NCBI RefSeq assembly: GCF_003725695.1
Contig: NZ_RJSE01000005.1
Coordinates: 161,096 to 225,095, forward strand
Origin: Nocardioides marmoriginsengisoli
GTDB taxonomy: Bacteria > Actinomycetota > Actinomycetes > Propionibacteriales > Nocardioidaceae
Length of the DNA stretch: 64,000 nt
Direction of reading: 5' to 3'
The stretch's first letter is position 1, and each line of letters opens with the position of its first letter. The notes below the pieces were generated by a model. It saw only the letters and a program-made list of their open reading frames with translations, had not been told where the DNA came from and ran no database searches. The translations under genes were made by a program, and so were the position numbers. This document shows, one piece after another, positions 25,886 through 34,459 of this stretch.

Positions 25886-27454
25886 ATGAGCGATTTTTCG
25901 GACCGACTCGCAGAACTGATGCGGACGTCGCAGCCGCCGGCATCGGACCAGCCGGCCGCGCCGGCAACCGATGCCGGGACCGCGACCCGGCCCACGGCGG
26001 CCGCGCCCACCGTGGCCGCAGCAGCACCGGCACGCGCCGCCCGGCCCGCCCGGGCCGCGACCACCGCGGCGCCCGCCGCGCCTGCCAAGACCGCGCCGAC
26101 GCACTTGGCGACCCCGCCCGGTCGGGACGTCGTCGCCCCGACCTCCGCGGCCGCCGTACCGGCGAAGGGGAAGCCTGCCAAGGACCGGTTCGACGACCTC
26201 AAGGGCTCGGTCCACGAGGAGCTCCTGGTCCAGCTCGGCCCCAAGCTGTACGACGCCAACCTGACCGCCGCCGAGCTCGAAGCGATGGTCCGCCAGGCAC
26301 TGGCCGACGTGATGGCCGCCAGCGACCGTCCGCTCACCGCCAACGACCGGCAGCGGATCACCCAGGAGATCGCCGACGACATCCTCGGCTACGGCCCGCT
26401 GGAGCCCTACCTGCGTGACGAGAGCGTCGCCGAGGTGATGGTCAACGGTCCGTTCGACATCTGGCTGGAGCGCAACGGCAAGTTGGTCCGGGTCGACGGC
26501 ACCTTCAACGACGAGGCGCACCTGCGCCGCACCATCGACAAGATCGTCTCCCGGATCGGCCGGCGCATCGACGAGGCGTCCCCGATGGTCGACGCCCGGC
26601 TCCCCGACGGCAGCCGTGTCAACGCCGTGGTCCCCCCGCTGGCCATCGACGGCAGCTCGCTGACCATCCGGAAGTTCGCCACCGACCCGCTGACGGTGCA
26701 GAACCTGATCGACTTCGGCTCGATGTCCCGCAAGACCGCCGACTTCCTGGAGGCCTGCGTCAAGGGCCGGCTGAACGTGATCGTCTCGGGCGGTACCGGT
26801 GCCGGCAAGACCACCACCCTGAACGTGCTCTCCTCGTTCATCCCCTCCGACGAGCGGATCGTGACGATCGAGGATGCCGCCGAGCTTCAGCTCAAGCAGG
26901 ACCACGTCGTCCGGCTGGAGTCGCGCCCCTCGAACATCGAGGGCAAGGGCGAGGTCAGCATCCGCGACCTGGTCCGCAACTCCCTCCGGATGCGGCCCGA
27001 CCGCATCGTCGTCGGCGAGGTCCGGGACGCCTCGGCGCTGGACATGCTGCAGGCGATGAACACCGGTCACGACGGCTCGATCTGCACCGTCCACTCGAAC
27101 GGTCCGCGCGACACCCTGGCCCGGCTGGAGACGCTGGTGCTGATGGCCGGCATGGACCTGCCGATGCGCGCGATCCGGGAGCAGGTCGCCTCCGCGGTCG
27201 ACCTGATCGTCCACCAGGCGCGCCTCAAGGACGGCAGCCGGCGGATCACCCACGTCACCGAGGTCGAGCGGATGGAGGGCGACGTGATCACCCTCCAGGA
27301 CATCTTCCTGTTCGACAACAACGCCGGCTTCGACGCCGACGGACGCAGCCTCGGCACCCTGAAGGCCACCGGTCTGCGACCGAGCTTCCTGGAGAAGATG
27401 GCGCACTCCAACGTGACCATCGACCCGCGCACCTTCGTCCCGGAGTCGTTGTGA
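25886..27454 (+). CDS. cpaF: Tad pilus assembly ATPase CpaF/TadA
   Basis: A 522-residue protein. An Ala/Pro-rich N-terminal tail (about 1-100) precedes the conserved secretion-ATPase core: [24 protein letters not shown], Walker [14 protein letters not shown] (about 305), Asp box [10 protein letters not shown], Walker [15 protein letters not shown] and His box STVHSNG-like [12 protein letters not shown]. It powers pilin assembly from the cytoplasmic face. Its TGA overlaps the GTG of the next gene. Confidence 0.95.
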   Translation: MSDFSDRLAELMRTSQPPASDQPAAPATDAGTATRPTAAAPTVAAAAPARAARPARAATTAAPAAPAKTAPTHLATPPGRDVVAPTSAAAVPAKGKPAKDRFDDLKGSVHEELLVQLGPKLYDANLTAAELEAMVRQALADVMAASDRPLTANDRQRITQEIADDILGYGPLEPYLRDESVAEVMVNGPFDIWLERNGKLVRVDGTFNDEAHLRRTIDKIVSRIGRRIDEASPMVDARLPDGSRVNAVVPPLAIDGSSLTIRKFATDPLTVQNLIDFGSMSRKTADFLEACVKGRLNVIVSGGTGAGKTTTLNVLSSFIPSDERIVTIEDAAELQLKQDHVVRLESRPSNIEGKGEVSIRDLVRNSLRMRPDRIVVGEVRDASALDMLQAMNTGHDGSICTVHSNGPRDTLARLETLVLMAGMDLPMRAIREQVASAVDLIVHQARLKDGSRRITHVTEVERMEGDVITLQDIFLFDNNAGFDADGRSLGTLKATGLRPSFLEKMAHSNVTIDPRTFVPESL

Positions 27455-29388
27455 GGACCTCCTGGCGGCTGCTGGCCGCGACCGGGGTGGCCGCCCTGGG
27501 CCTGCTGGCTCCCGGTACGGCGCACGCAGCGGGCGACGCGACCATCGACCACTCAGAGCTGCGCGGGGACACCCTGCGACTGCTGGTCTCGGTGCGCGGC
27601 GACGCCGACGTCGACCTCGGCTCGACGAAGGTCACCCTCGGTGGGGACGCGGTCGAGGCCACGGCCGAGCTCGCGGCCTCCAGCGACAAGGTGCGCCGGA
27701 CGACCGTGCTCGCGATCGACACCAGCAACAGCATGAAGGGCGCCCGGATCGCCGAGGCGAAGAAGGCCGCGCTCACCTACCTGAACGCCGTTCCGACCAA
27801 CGTCCGGGTCGGCATCGTGACTTTCGACGACAAGGTCGTCGTCCGGCAGGCCCCCAGCCTGGACCGGGCGCAGTCCAAGTCCGTCATCGACGGCCTGACC
27901 CTGCGCCTGAACACCGCGCTGTACGAGGGCGTCCAGACCGCGATCGACGCCACCGGTGAGGCGGGGGGCCAGCGCCAGGTGCTGGTGCTCTCCGACGGCG
28001 AGGACAACACCAAGGCGGACCTGCAGCCGGTCGTCGACCGGATCGCCGGATCCGGGGTGAAGGTCGACGTGGTCTCGCTGGAGCAGGGCGCCGACGCGCC
28101 GGCGCCGCTGGCCGCGATGGCCGAGGCCGGCGAGGGCGTCGTGATCGCCGCGGCCGACCCGAAGGCGCTGACCACCGCGTTCACCGCCGAGGCCGGTGCC
28201 CTCGCCCGGCAGGTCCTGGTGACCGCCACGGTGCCGTCCTCGGTGACCGCCAACGACGCCACCGTCGCCGTCACCCTGACCGCAGGGGGCAGCACCCACA
28301 CGGCCGACGCCTTCGTCTCCGTCCGGGACGCCGGCTCGCCTGCGGCCGGTACGTCGAAGGTCTCCGACGTCGTCAACGGGTCGATGGCGATCTCGCAGCC
28401 GCTGATGTACGCCGCGGTGCTGGCCATCGGCGTCGGGATGATCGGTCTGATCGTCGCCCTGGCCGGTGGTTCGCCGCGCGAGGCCAAGGTGCCGCTCTCG
28501 GACCAGTTCGACCTCTACACCGCGACCGCGCCGGTCGGAGGCCCGACCCGGTCCCAGGTGCTCGCGAACCAGGCCGCAAGCCACACGCTGGCCGAGCAGG
28601 CCCGGCAGGCGGCGAGCACCGTGCTCTCCTCCAACGCCGGCATGGAGGCCAAGATCGCGCGGCGGCTCGAGGGCGCGGGGATGGCGCTCAAGTCCTCGGA
28701 GTGGCTGCTGATGCACCTCGGCATCACCTTCCTGGCCGGCATCGTCGGGCTGCTCGGCACCGGCGGCAACGTGCTGGCGATGCTGCTCTTCGTCGTACTC
28801 GGCGCGATCGGTCCGTGGGTCTACCTCGGGGTGAAGCGCGCCAAGCGGCTCAAGGCGTTCGGCGCCGGACTGGCCGACACCCTGCAGCTGATGTCCGGGA
28901 GCCTCTCCGCGGGGCTGTCGCTGGCCCAGTCGATGGACACGATCGTGCGCGAGGGCGCCGAGCCGATCACCTCCGAGTTCAAGCGGGCGATCGTCGAGAG
29001 CCGGCTCGGGGTCGGCCTCGAGGACGCGCTCGACGGCGTCGCCGACCGGATGGGCAGTCGCGACTTCAAGTGGGTCGTAATGGCGATCCGGATCCAGCGC
29101 GAGGTCGGCGGCAACCTGGCCGAGCTGCTGCTCACGGTCGCCGGCACGCTCCGCGAGCGCGAGTACCTGCGCCGGCACGTGCAGGCGCTCTCCGCCGAGG
29201 GGCGGCTGTCCTGCTGGATCCTCGGCGGACTGCCGCCGGCGTTCCTGGTGTACCTCACGCTGACCAAGCCGGAGTACGTGAAACCGATGTACACCACGCC
29301 GATCGGCTGGTTGATGTGCGCCGGGATGGGCATTCTTCTGGGTGTGGGCATCGTCTGGATGTCGAAGGTCGCAAAGGTGGACGTGTGA
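27451..29388 (+). CDS. vWA-TadB fusion: secreted von Willebrand A domain plus type II secretion F domain
   Basis: 645 residues from GTG 27451. Signal peptide (WRLLAATGVAALGLLAPGTAHA), then a vWA domain with MIDAS DTSNSMKG (about residue 90), TFDDKVVV and VLSDGEDN. A transmembrane helix (MYAAVLAIGVGMIGLIVALAGG, about 315-335) leads to a cytoplasmic segment and a TadB/GspF domain (about 415-645: GLADTLQLMSGSLSAGLSLAQSMD, REVGGNLAELLLTVAGTLRERE, final membrane helices). One chain thus joins an extracellular adhesion or sensing module to the inner-membrane platform that works with CpaF and TadC. Canonical TadB lacks the vWA part. Confidence 0.9.
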   Translation: MRTSWRLLAATGVAALGLLAPGTAHAAGDATIDHSELRGDTLRLLVSVRGDADVDLGSTKVTLGGDAVEATAELAASSDKVRRTTVLAIDTSNSMKGARIAEAKKAALTYLNAVPTNVRVGIVTFDDKVVVRQAPSLDRAQSKSVIDGLTLRLNTALYEGVQTAIDATGEAGGQRQVLVLSDGEDNTKADLQPVVDRIAGSGVKVDVVSLEQGADAPAPLAAMAEAGEGVVIAAADPKALTTAFTAEAGALARQVLVTATVPSSVTANDATVAVTLTAGGSTHTADAFVSVRDAGSPAAGTSKVSDVVNGSMAISQPLMYAAVLAIGVGMIGLIVALAGGSPREAKVPLSDQFDLYTATAPVGGPTRSQVLANQAASHTLAEQARQAASTVLSSNAGMEAKIARRLEGAGMALKSSEWLLMHLGITFLAGIVGLLGTGGNVLAMLLFVVLGAIGPWVYLGVKRAKRLKAFGAGLADTLQLMSGSLSAGLSLAQSMDTIVREGAEPITSEFKRAIVESRLGVGLEDALDGVADRMGSRDFKWVVMAIRIQREVGGNLAELLLTVAGTLREREYLRRHVQALSAEGRLSCWILGGLPPAFLVYLTLTKPEYVKPMYTTPIGWLMCAGMGILLGVGIVWMSKVAKVDV

Positions 29389-30329
29389 TGAGTGCTCTCG
29401 TGATGATCCTCGGAATCGCGCTGATCTTCGGTGCGCTCGTGATCGTGATCGCCGCCCTGGCGCTCTCCCCGCGCGGTGACCTGGGCGTGAACCGGTCGAT
29501 CGCGGTCCTCGAGGCGCTCACCTCGGCGCCGAAGGAGATGACCAAGGAGATCGACGCCCCGTTCGCCGACCGGGTGCTGATCCCGCTGCTGTCGAAGGCC
29601 CAGGGCCTCGGCAAGCGGCTGACCCCGGACGACGCGAACGAGCGGATCCACCAGAAGCTGGAGCTGGCCGGCAACCCCCAGGGCTGGACGGCCGATCGGG
29701 TCAGCGCCGGCAAGGTGGTCTGCTTCTTCGCCACCCTCGGCCTCTCCCTCGCGCTCACGCTGGCGATGGGGCTCGCCTTCCTGCCGACGCTCGTCATCGT
29801 CGTCGGCCTCTCCGTCCTCGGCTACCTGGCACCGAACTTCTACCTCTACCAGCGCGCCTACGACCGTTCCGAGACGATGCAGCGCGCCCTGCCGGACGCG
29901 ATCGACCTGCTGACCATCTCGGTCGAGTCCGGGCTCGGCTTCGACGCCGCGGTCGCCCAGGTGGCCCGGAACACCGAGGGTCCGCTCGCCGAGGAGTTCG
30001 CCCGGATGCTGCAGGAGATGCAGATCGGCCGCGGCCGGACCGAGGCGCTGCGCTCGATGGCCGAGCGCACCAACCTGCCCGACCTGCGCTCGTTCGTCAG
30101 CGCGATGGTGCAGGCGGACTCCTTCGGCATCCCGATCGCCCAGGTGCTCCGGGTGCAGTCCTCCGAGATCCGGGTCAAGAAGCGGCAGTGGGCCGAGGAG
30201 ATGGCCCAGAAGGTGCCGGTCAAGATCCTGATCCCGCTGATCTTCTGCATCCTGCCGTGCCTCTTCATCGCCGTGCTCGGCCCGGCCGGCATCCAGATCA
30301 TGAACAGCTTCGACGGCACCATCAAGTGA
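29388..30329 (+). CDS. tadC: Tad pilus platform protein TadC (type II secretion F domain)
   Basis: 313 residues from ATG 29388, overlapping the preceding TGA by one base (TGATG). N-terminal membrane helix, then two further helices (about 105-150) and the F domain with PDAIDLLTISVESGLGFDAAVAQVARNTEGPLAEEFARMLQEMQIGR and SFGIPIAQVLR. The C-terminal helix is LIPLIFCILPCLFIAVLGPAGI. It pairs with TadB as the inner-membrane platform of the pilus. Confidence 0.93.
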   Translation: MSALVMILGIALIFGALVIVIAALALSPRGDLGVNRSIAVLEALTSAPKEMTKEIDAPFADRVLIPLLSKAQGLGKRLTPDDANERIHQKLELAGNPQGWTADRVSAGKVVCFFATLGLSLALTLAMGLAFLPTLVIVVGLSVLGYLAPNFYLYQRAYDRSETMQRALPDAIDLLTISVESGLGFDAAVAQVARNTEGPLAEEFARMLQEMQIGRGRTEALRSMAERTNLPDLRSFVSAMVQADSFGIPIAQVLRVQSSEIRVKKRQWAEEMAQKVPVKILIPLIFCILPCLFIAVLGPAGIQIMNSFDGTIK

Positions 30330-31831
30330 CCGAGCTGCTGCGGGTCGCGGCCGCGGCCAGGGTCTTCACCCTGGCCGTGATCGCGTCCACAGCACTCGTC
30401 GGCGACGTCACCCTCAACGGGCTCTGGTACGTCGCCGCGCTGGCTGTCGCGGCCGAGGTGCTCTCCTGGCGCCGGGTCCTGCCGGACCGGACGATCGTGA
30501 TCCTCGAGGGCGCCCTCACCGGCGTCGTCGCCGTGTGGGCCTACCCCGAGCACCAGGCCGCGATGCCCTACCTCGCCATCCCGGTGCTGATCGCCGGGAT
30601 CGCCGGCGGTGCGCGCTGGGTCGGCGCGGTGCTGGTCGTCGAGGCCGCTGCGATGAGCCTCGGCGGCTGGTTGCTGGTCGGCAGCTACGACGAGGACCTG
30701 GCCAGTGCGGCGGTGACCTGGCTGACCACCGGCCTCGGCCTGGGCGGTCTCGGCGCGTACACCCGGCGGCACGTGACCAGCACCGGGACCGATGCGTCGT
30801 ACCGGAGCGCGTTGGGGTTGATCCGGCAGCTGCACTCGCTGTCGGGTCGACTGACCTCGGGCCTGGACCCGGTCGACCTGGCCGACCAGGCGATGGCGGT
30901 GGTGGCCGAGGAGGTCGTCGTACGGCGTGCCGTCGTGCTGCAGCGCCAGGGCAGTGAGTTCGCACCGCTGCGCTACTCGACCGGGGCGATGAGCTTCCCG
31001 GTCGACGACGTCCACCCGCTCCTGGAGCAGTGCTGGCAGACCCAGCGGCCGGTGCTCAACGCACCCCTGCTCGTCCTGCCGCTGACCACCGGCACCGAGA
31101 AGGTCGCCGTCCTGCTGGTCGAGTGCGCCGCTCCCCCGGACCCGAAGACGATCGCCGACGTCGCGGCGCGCCTGGAGCCGGCAGCCGTCCAGCTCAGCGC
31201 GGCGCTGCTGTTCAGCAGCGTGCACGAGAGCGCCACGGCCGAGGAGCGCCGGCGGCTCGCGCGCGAGGTGCACGACGGCGTTGCCCAGGACGTCGCCTCG
31301 CTGGGCTACCTGGTCGACAACCTGGCCGCCTCCACGGTGGATCCGCAGCAGGCCGAGGACGTGGCGCTGCTCCGCAAGGAGGTCTCCCGGGTGGTCGCCG
31401 AGCTGCGCAACTCCGTCTTCGACCTGCGCAACGAAACCGCGCCCGGGCAGGGCCTGGGGCAGAGCATCGCGCTCTTCGCCCGCCACGTCGGATCGCACTC
31501 GCCGCTCACGGTGCACGTGACCCTGGACGAGTCCGAGGCGCTGCGGTTGCCGCCGGCCGTCGAGGCCGAGCTGCTCCGGATCGCCCAGGAGGCGATCAAC
31601 AACGCCCGCCGGCACTCGGACGGGTCGAACCTCTGGGTCGGCTGCCGGGTGCACCCGCCGTACGCCGAGATCACCGTGAGCGACGACGGCGACGGACTGC
31701 GCTCGCCGCGGGTGGACTCGCACGGGTTGCGGATCATGAAGGAACGGGCTGAACGGATCGGTGCGGAGCTGACCGTGGAGTCTCCGATCCTGGACGAGCG
31801 CGGAACCCGCGTGTCGATCCGCCTGGCGTGA
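30326..31831 (+). CDS. Membrane sensor histidine kinase (HisKA_3 type)
   Basis: 501 residues from GTG 30326, coupled to tadC by a GTGA overlap. Four or five N-terminal membrane helices (residues about 5-145), a GAF-like region (about 165-290), the dimerisation/phosphoacceptor segment RRRLAREVHDGVAQDVASLGYLVDNLA with the His, then the ATPase domain (LLRIAQEAINNARRHSDG, SDDGDG, GLRIMKERAERIGAEL). This is the NarL/DesK-type kinase architecture. Its partner is the next gene. Position inside the tad operon suggests control of pilus genes; the signal is unknown. Confidence 0.92.
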   Translation: MTELLRVAAAARVFTLAVIASTALVGDVTLNGLWYVAALAVAAEVLSWRRVLPDRTIVILEGALTGVVAVWAYPEHQAAMPYLAIPVLIAGIAGGARWVGAVLVVEAAAMSLGGWLLVGSYDEDLASAAVTWLTTGLGLGGLGAYTRRHVTSTGTDASYRSALGLIRQLHSLSGRLTSGLDPVDLADQAMAVVAEEVVVRRAVVLQRQGSEFAPLRYSTGAMSFPVDDVHPLLEQCWQTQRPVLNAPLLVLPLTTGTEKVAVLLVECAAPPDPKTIADVAARLEPAAVQLSAALLFSSVHESATAEERRRLAREVHDGVAQDVASLGYLVDNLAASTVDPQQAEDVALLRKEVSRVVAELRNSVFDLRNETAPGQGLGQSIALFARHVGSHSPLTVHVTLDESEALRLPPAVEAELLRIAQEAINNARRHSDGSNLWVGCRVHPPYAEITVSDDGDGLRSPRVDSHGLRIMKERAERIGAELTVESPILDERGTRVSIRLA

Positions 31832-32526
31832 CCGCGTTCGACCTCGGCACCGACTACTCTGCCGGGAAAGAAGAGGGGTCCGCCTTGCCCACGTCCGTAG
31901 TACTCGTCGACGACCACGAGCTGATCCGTCACGGCCTGGCCGTCGCCTTCGCCCGCGAGGACGGCTTCGTCGTCGTAGGCGAGGCCGCCACCATCGCCGA
32001 GGCGCACCTCCAAACGGGGGCCCTGCGCCCGGATGTCGTCGTGATCGACCTGCGGTTGCCCGACGGCTCCGGACTGGACCTGGTCCGCTCCCTGCGCAAG
32101 GAGCGCGACGACCTCGGCCTGGTGGTGCTGACCATGTACGCCGGCGACGAGCAGATCTTCGCCGCGATGGACGCCGGTGCCTCCGCCTTCGTCGGCAAGG
32201 ACGCGCCCAGCGGCGAGGTGATCGCGGCCGCCCGGCACGCTGCGGTGGCACCGCGCTCGTTCACCTGCGCCGGTCTGCCGGAGGCGATGATGCGCCGGCT
32301 GTCCTCCACCACTCCCCGCCTCTCCGACCGCGAGCGCCAGGTCCTCGACCTGCTCGCCGACGGACTCGGCGTGGCGACCATCGCTACCAACCTCTACATC
32401 AGCGAGTCGACCGCCAAGACCCACATCGCGAAGGTCTACGAGAAGCTCGGCGCCGGCAACCGGGCCCAGGCCCTGGTCGCTGCGATGCGGATGGGCCTGA
32501 TCGACGCGACGCCGCCGCCCAGCTGA
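31828..32526 (+). CDS. LuxR/NarL-family response regulator
   Basis: A 232-residue protein. The receiver domain has VVLVDDHELIRHG (acidic pair), phospho-Asp in VVIDLRLPDGSG and the Lys in FVGKDAPS. The HTH is LSDRERQVLDLLADGLGVATIATNLYISESTAKTHIAKVYEKLG. GTG 31828 overlaps the kinase stop. A TTG at 31885 with AAGAGGGG six bases before it would give a shorter, conventional N terminus (MPTSVVLVDDHE) and may be the true start. It probably regulates the flp promoter just downstream. Confidence 0.92.
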   Translation: MTAFDLGTDYSAGKEEGSALPTSVVLVDDHELIRHGLAVAFAREDGFVVVGEAATIAEAHLQTGALRPDVVVIDLRLPDGSGLDLVRSLRKERDDLGLVVLTMYAGDEQIFAAMDAGASAFVGKDAPSGEVIAAARHAAVAPRSFTCAGLPEAMMRRLSSTTPRLSDRERQVLDLLADGLGVATIATNLYISESTAKTHIAKVYEKLGAGNRAQALVAAMRMGLIDATPPPS

Positions 32527-32699
32527 CCTTTTCCGCCTGTCCCCTTCCGGCCCCGTTCGTGCCACGCGGCATGGTCCGAAATGACTATATGGTTCAAACC
32601 GGACATATCAGCCCTTTACCCTCTCAAAGTGACATAGTGAGCAAATCGACGGTCAGCCGTCACCGCTCACAGCACCATCACACGGGGAGGGAAACCCAA
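32527..32699 (+). promoter_or_regulatory. Promoter region of the Flp pilin genes
   Basis: 173 bp with an AT-rich core (32578-32650) including TGACTATATGG, a GGACATATCAG stretch and GTGACATAGTGAG. Pilins are usually made in excess of assembly proteins, so an independent promoter is likely. The regulator encoded immediately upstream is the natural candidate binder. No hexamers can be assigned securely. GGGAGGG lies about 9 bases before the ATG. Confidence 0.5.
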
Positions 32700-32906
32700 A
32701 TGCTTGAGTTCTTCCGCAACATCACCAGCCGGCGTGACGAGGACGGCGCGTCCGCCGTCGAGTACGGCCTGCTCGTGGCCGGTATCGCCGCGCTGATCGT
32801 CGCCGTGGTGTTCATCTTCGGTGGCGTCATCCGGGACGCGTTCAAGTCGACGTGCAGCACCGTCGCCAACAACGGCAACCCGACCGCCGCCGCCACCTGC
32901 AACTGA
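32700..32906 (+). CDS. Flp/Fap-type major pilin, copy 1
   Basis: 68 residues from ATG 32700. Short basic leader, then DG|ASAVEYGLLVAGIAALIVAVVFIFGG: the Flp processing site with Glu at +5 and Tyr at +6 after Gly, followed by the hydrophobic pilin helix. The mature protein is about 50 residues and ends with two Cys (STCS...ATCN) that could form a disulfide. The ATG is preceded by GGGAGGG. It is almost identical in its N-terminal half to the next gene, so a tandem duplication. Confidence 0.93.
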   Translation: MLEFFRNITSRRDEDGASAVEYGLLVAGIAALIVAVVFIFGGVIRDAFKSTCSTVANNGNPTAAATCN

Positions 32907-32938
32907 TCCATCCACCTGAACCCTGAAGGAGTAACACC

Positions 32939-33142
32939 ATGATCGAGTTCTTCCGCAACCTCACCAGCCGCCGTGACGACGAAGGCGCCTCCGCTGTCGA
33001 GTACGGCCTGCTGGTCGCCGGTATCGCCGCGCTGATCGTCGCGATCGTCTTCGTCTTCGGTGGCGTCATCCGCGACGCCTTCAACGACACCTGCGGCAAG
33101 GTCAAGACCGGCGCGGCCACCACCGCTGCCACGTGTAGCTGA
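32939..33142 (+). CDS. Flp/Fap-type major pilin, copy 2
   Basis: 67 residues with the same cleavage motif EG|ASAVEYGLL and pilin helix as copy 1. The C-terminal tail differs (DTCGKVKTGAATTAATCS) but keeps two Cys with similar spacing. AAGGAG about 9 bases before ATG 32939. The divergence between copies is confined to the surface-exposed tail, as expected if the two subunits build distinct or mixed fibres. The gene is followed by a strong terminator. Confidence 0.93.
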   Translation: MIEFFRNLTSRRDDEGASAVEYGLLVAGIAALIVAIVFVFGGVIRDAFNDTCGKVKTGAATTAATCS

Positions 33143-33158
33143 CCCACACGCCTGGGGG

Positions 33159-33202
33159 GCACCACGACCACGACGCTTCGGCGCCGTGGTCGCGGTGCTT
33201 TT
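33159..33202 (+). terminator. Rho-independent terminator after the pilins
   Basis: Arms 33159-33176 and 33181-33198 pair at 16 of 18 positions around a TTCG tetraloop closed by C-G, followed by TTTT. It ends the pilin transcript and separates it from the convergent M48 peptidase gene. Confidence 0.85.
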
Positions 33203-33210
33203 CGGCGTTC

Positions 33211-34455
33211 TCAGCGCCCGGCGGGCGCCGCCGCCACCGCTTCGGCCATCCCGATCCGCTGCAGCACCGTCGGGTGCGAGCCGAACCAGAACTGGCTCAG
33301 CCGGGGCGGGGTCGGGTCGGCCAGCGACCGGAGCGCCAGCTGCCGCTGCATCGCGATGAAGGTGGCGCTGTCCCCGGTGGTCTCCAGGGCAGTGCGGTCG
33401 GCCCGGGCCTCGATCGCCCGGCTGATCGTGTTCTGGGCCGGGCTCGCCAGGAACGCGCCCACCGCGACCAGCGCGAGCAGGAGCGGTACGGCGCGCGGGT
33501 CACCGACGCCGTCGGTGCCGGTACGCCGCAGCAGCCACCCGCTGCTGAACAGCAGCCCGAGCAGGCCGACCCCGAGGATCGACCCGACCGCCCCGAGGAC
33601 AGTCCCGGTGAGCACGTCGCGGTGCTTCGCGTGGCCGAGCTCGTGGGCGACGATCGAGGCCACCTCGGGCCGGCTCAGGGTGCTCAGCACGGTGTCGTAG
33701 ACGACCACCCGGCGGGTGCTGCCGAACCCGGAGACGTACGCGTTCAGCGTCGTCGTACGGCGGGACGCGTCGGCGACCAGGACGTCGTCGATGGGCACGT
33801 TCTCGGCGCGCGCCAGCGCGAAGATCTCGGTGCGCATCGGGCCGGCCGGCATCGAGGTGAAGTCGTTGAAGAGCGGCTCGACCACCACCGGGTAGACGAA
33901 CGAGCCCAGCATCGTCAGAGCCGCCGCGGAGGCCGCCGCCCAGACCGGCCAGCTGCGCGGGAGCCGGCGGGCGAGCAGCATCACCGCGAGCAGGCCGATC
34001 GCGGTGAACACCCAGGCCACCCCGAACGAGAGCGCCTGGTCGCTCGCCCAGCCTCCCCAGCCCTGGGTGCTGAGCCCGGCGTCGACCTGCAGGTGGTGTG
34101 CACGGGCGGACAGCGGCACCTGCACCACCGAGCCGACGAGCATCACCAGGCCGCAGCCGACGAGCGCCATCAGCCACCACGGCCCCGGCAGTCGCGCGAC
34201 CAGTCGCGACCCGGAGCGGGTGAAGCCGAGCCAGCACGCCACCACCAGCCCTAGCGCCAGGTTCCCCCAGCCGGAGATCCGGAGCATCCAGGAGAGGTGC
34301 TCGGCCCGGTCGATCTGCGCCGGCGTGAAGACGGCGTCGGCCGGCACCGCGTGCACGGACTGGCCCGGGAGCCAGTGCCACGGCACCAGCACGACGGCGA
34401 GGACCACGAAAGCCACTCCCCCGACGACGGCGACGGCAGCGCTCAGTCGTCTCAT
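33211..34455 (-). CDS. M48-family membrane zinc metallopeptidase (Ste24/HtpX-like)
   Basis: A 414-residue protein with several membrane helices. The zinc motif is in EVASIVAHELGHAKHRDVL (HExxH), with a downstream Glu in IEARADRTALE as third ligand. The overall layout, with N-terminal helices and cytosolic peptidase domain, matches CAAX prenyl protease 1-like (Ste24) members found in actinobacteria. In bacteria these probably act in membrane-protein quality control. ATG 34455. The next gene on the strand, a lipoprotein with its own HExxH motif, ends 4 nt upstream. Confidence 0.9.
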   Translation of the reverse strand: MRRLSAAVAVVGGVAFVVLAVVLVPWHWLPGQSVHAVPADAVFTPAQIDRAEHLSWMLRISGWGNLALGLVVACWLGFTRSGSRLVARLPGPWWLMALVGCGLVMLVGSVVQVPLSARAHHLQVDAGLSTQGWGGWASDQALSFGVAWVFTAIGLLAVMLLARRLPRSWPVWAAASAAALTMLGSFVYPVVVEPLFNDFTSMPAGPMRTEIFALARAENVPIDDVLVADASRRTTTLNAYVSGFGSTRRVVVYDTVLSTLSRPEVASIVAHELGHAKHRDVLTGTVLGAVGSILGVGLLGLLFSSGWLLRRTGTDGVGDPRAVPLLLALVAVGAFLASPAQNTISRAIEARADRTALETTGDSATFIAMQRQLALRSLADPTPPRLSQFWFGSHPTVLQRIGMAEAVAAAPAGR

Positions 34456-34459
34456 GCCG

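Noticed and set aside
24188-27406. Minus-strand open frame of over 1000 codons
   Set aside because: It lies opposite cpaB, cpaE and cpaF, whose motifs are unmistakable; long antisense frames are expected in very GC-rich DNA.
29858-32251. Minus-strand open frame of about 797 codons
   Set aside because: Antisense to tadC, the histidine kinase and the response regulator; low-complexity Arg-rich composition.
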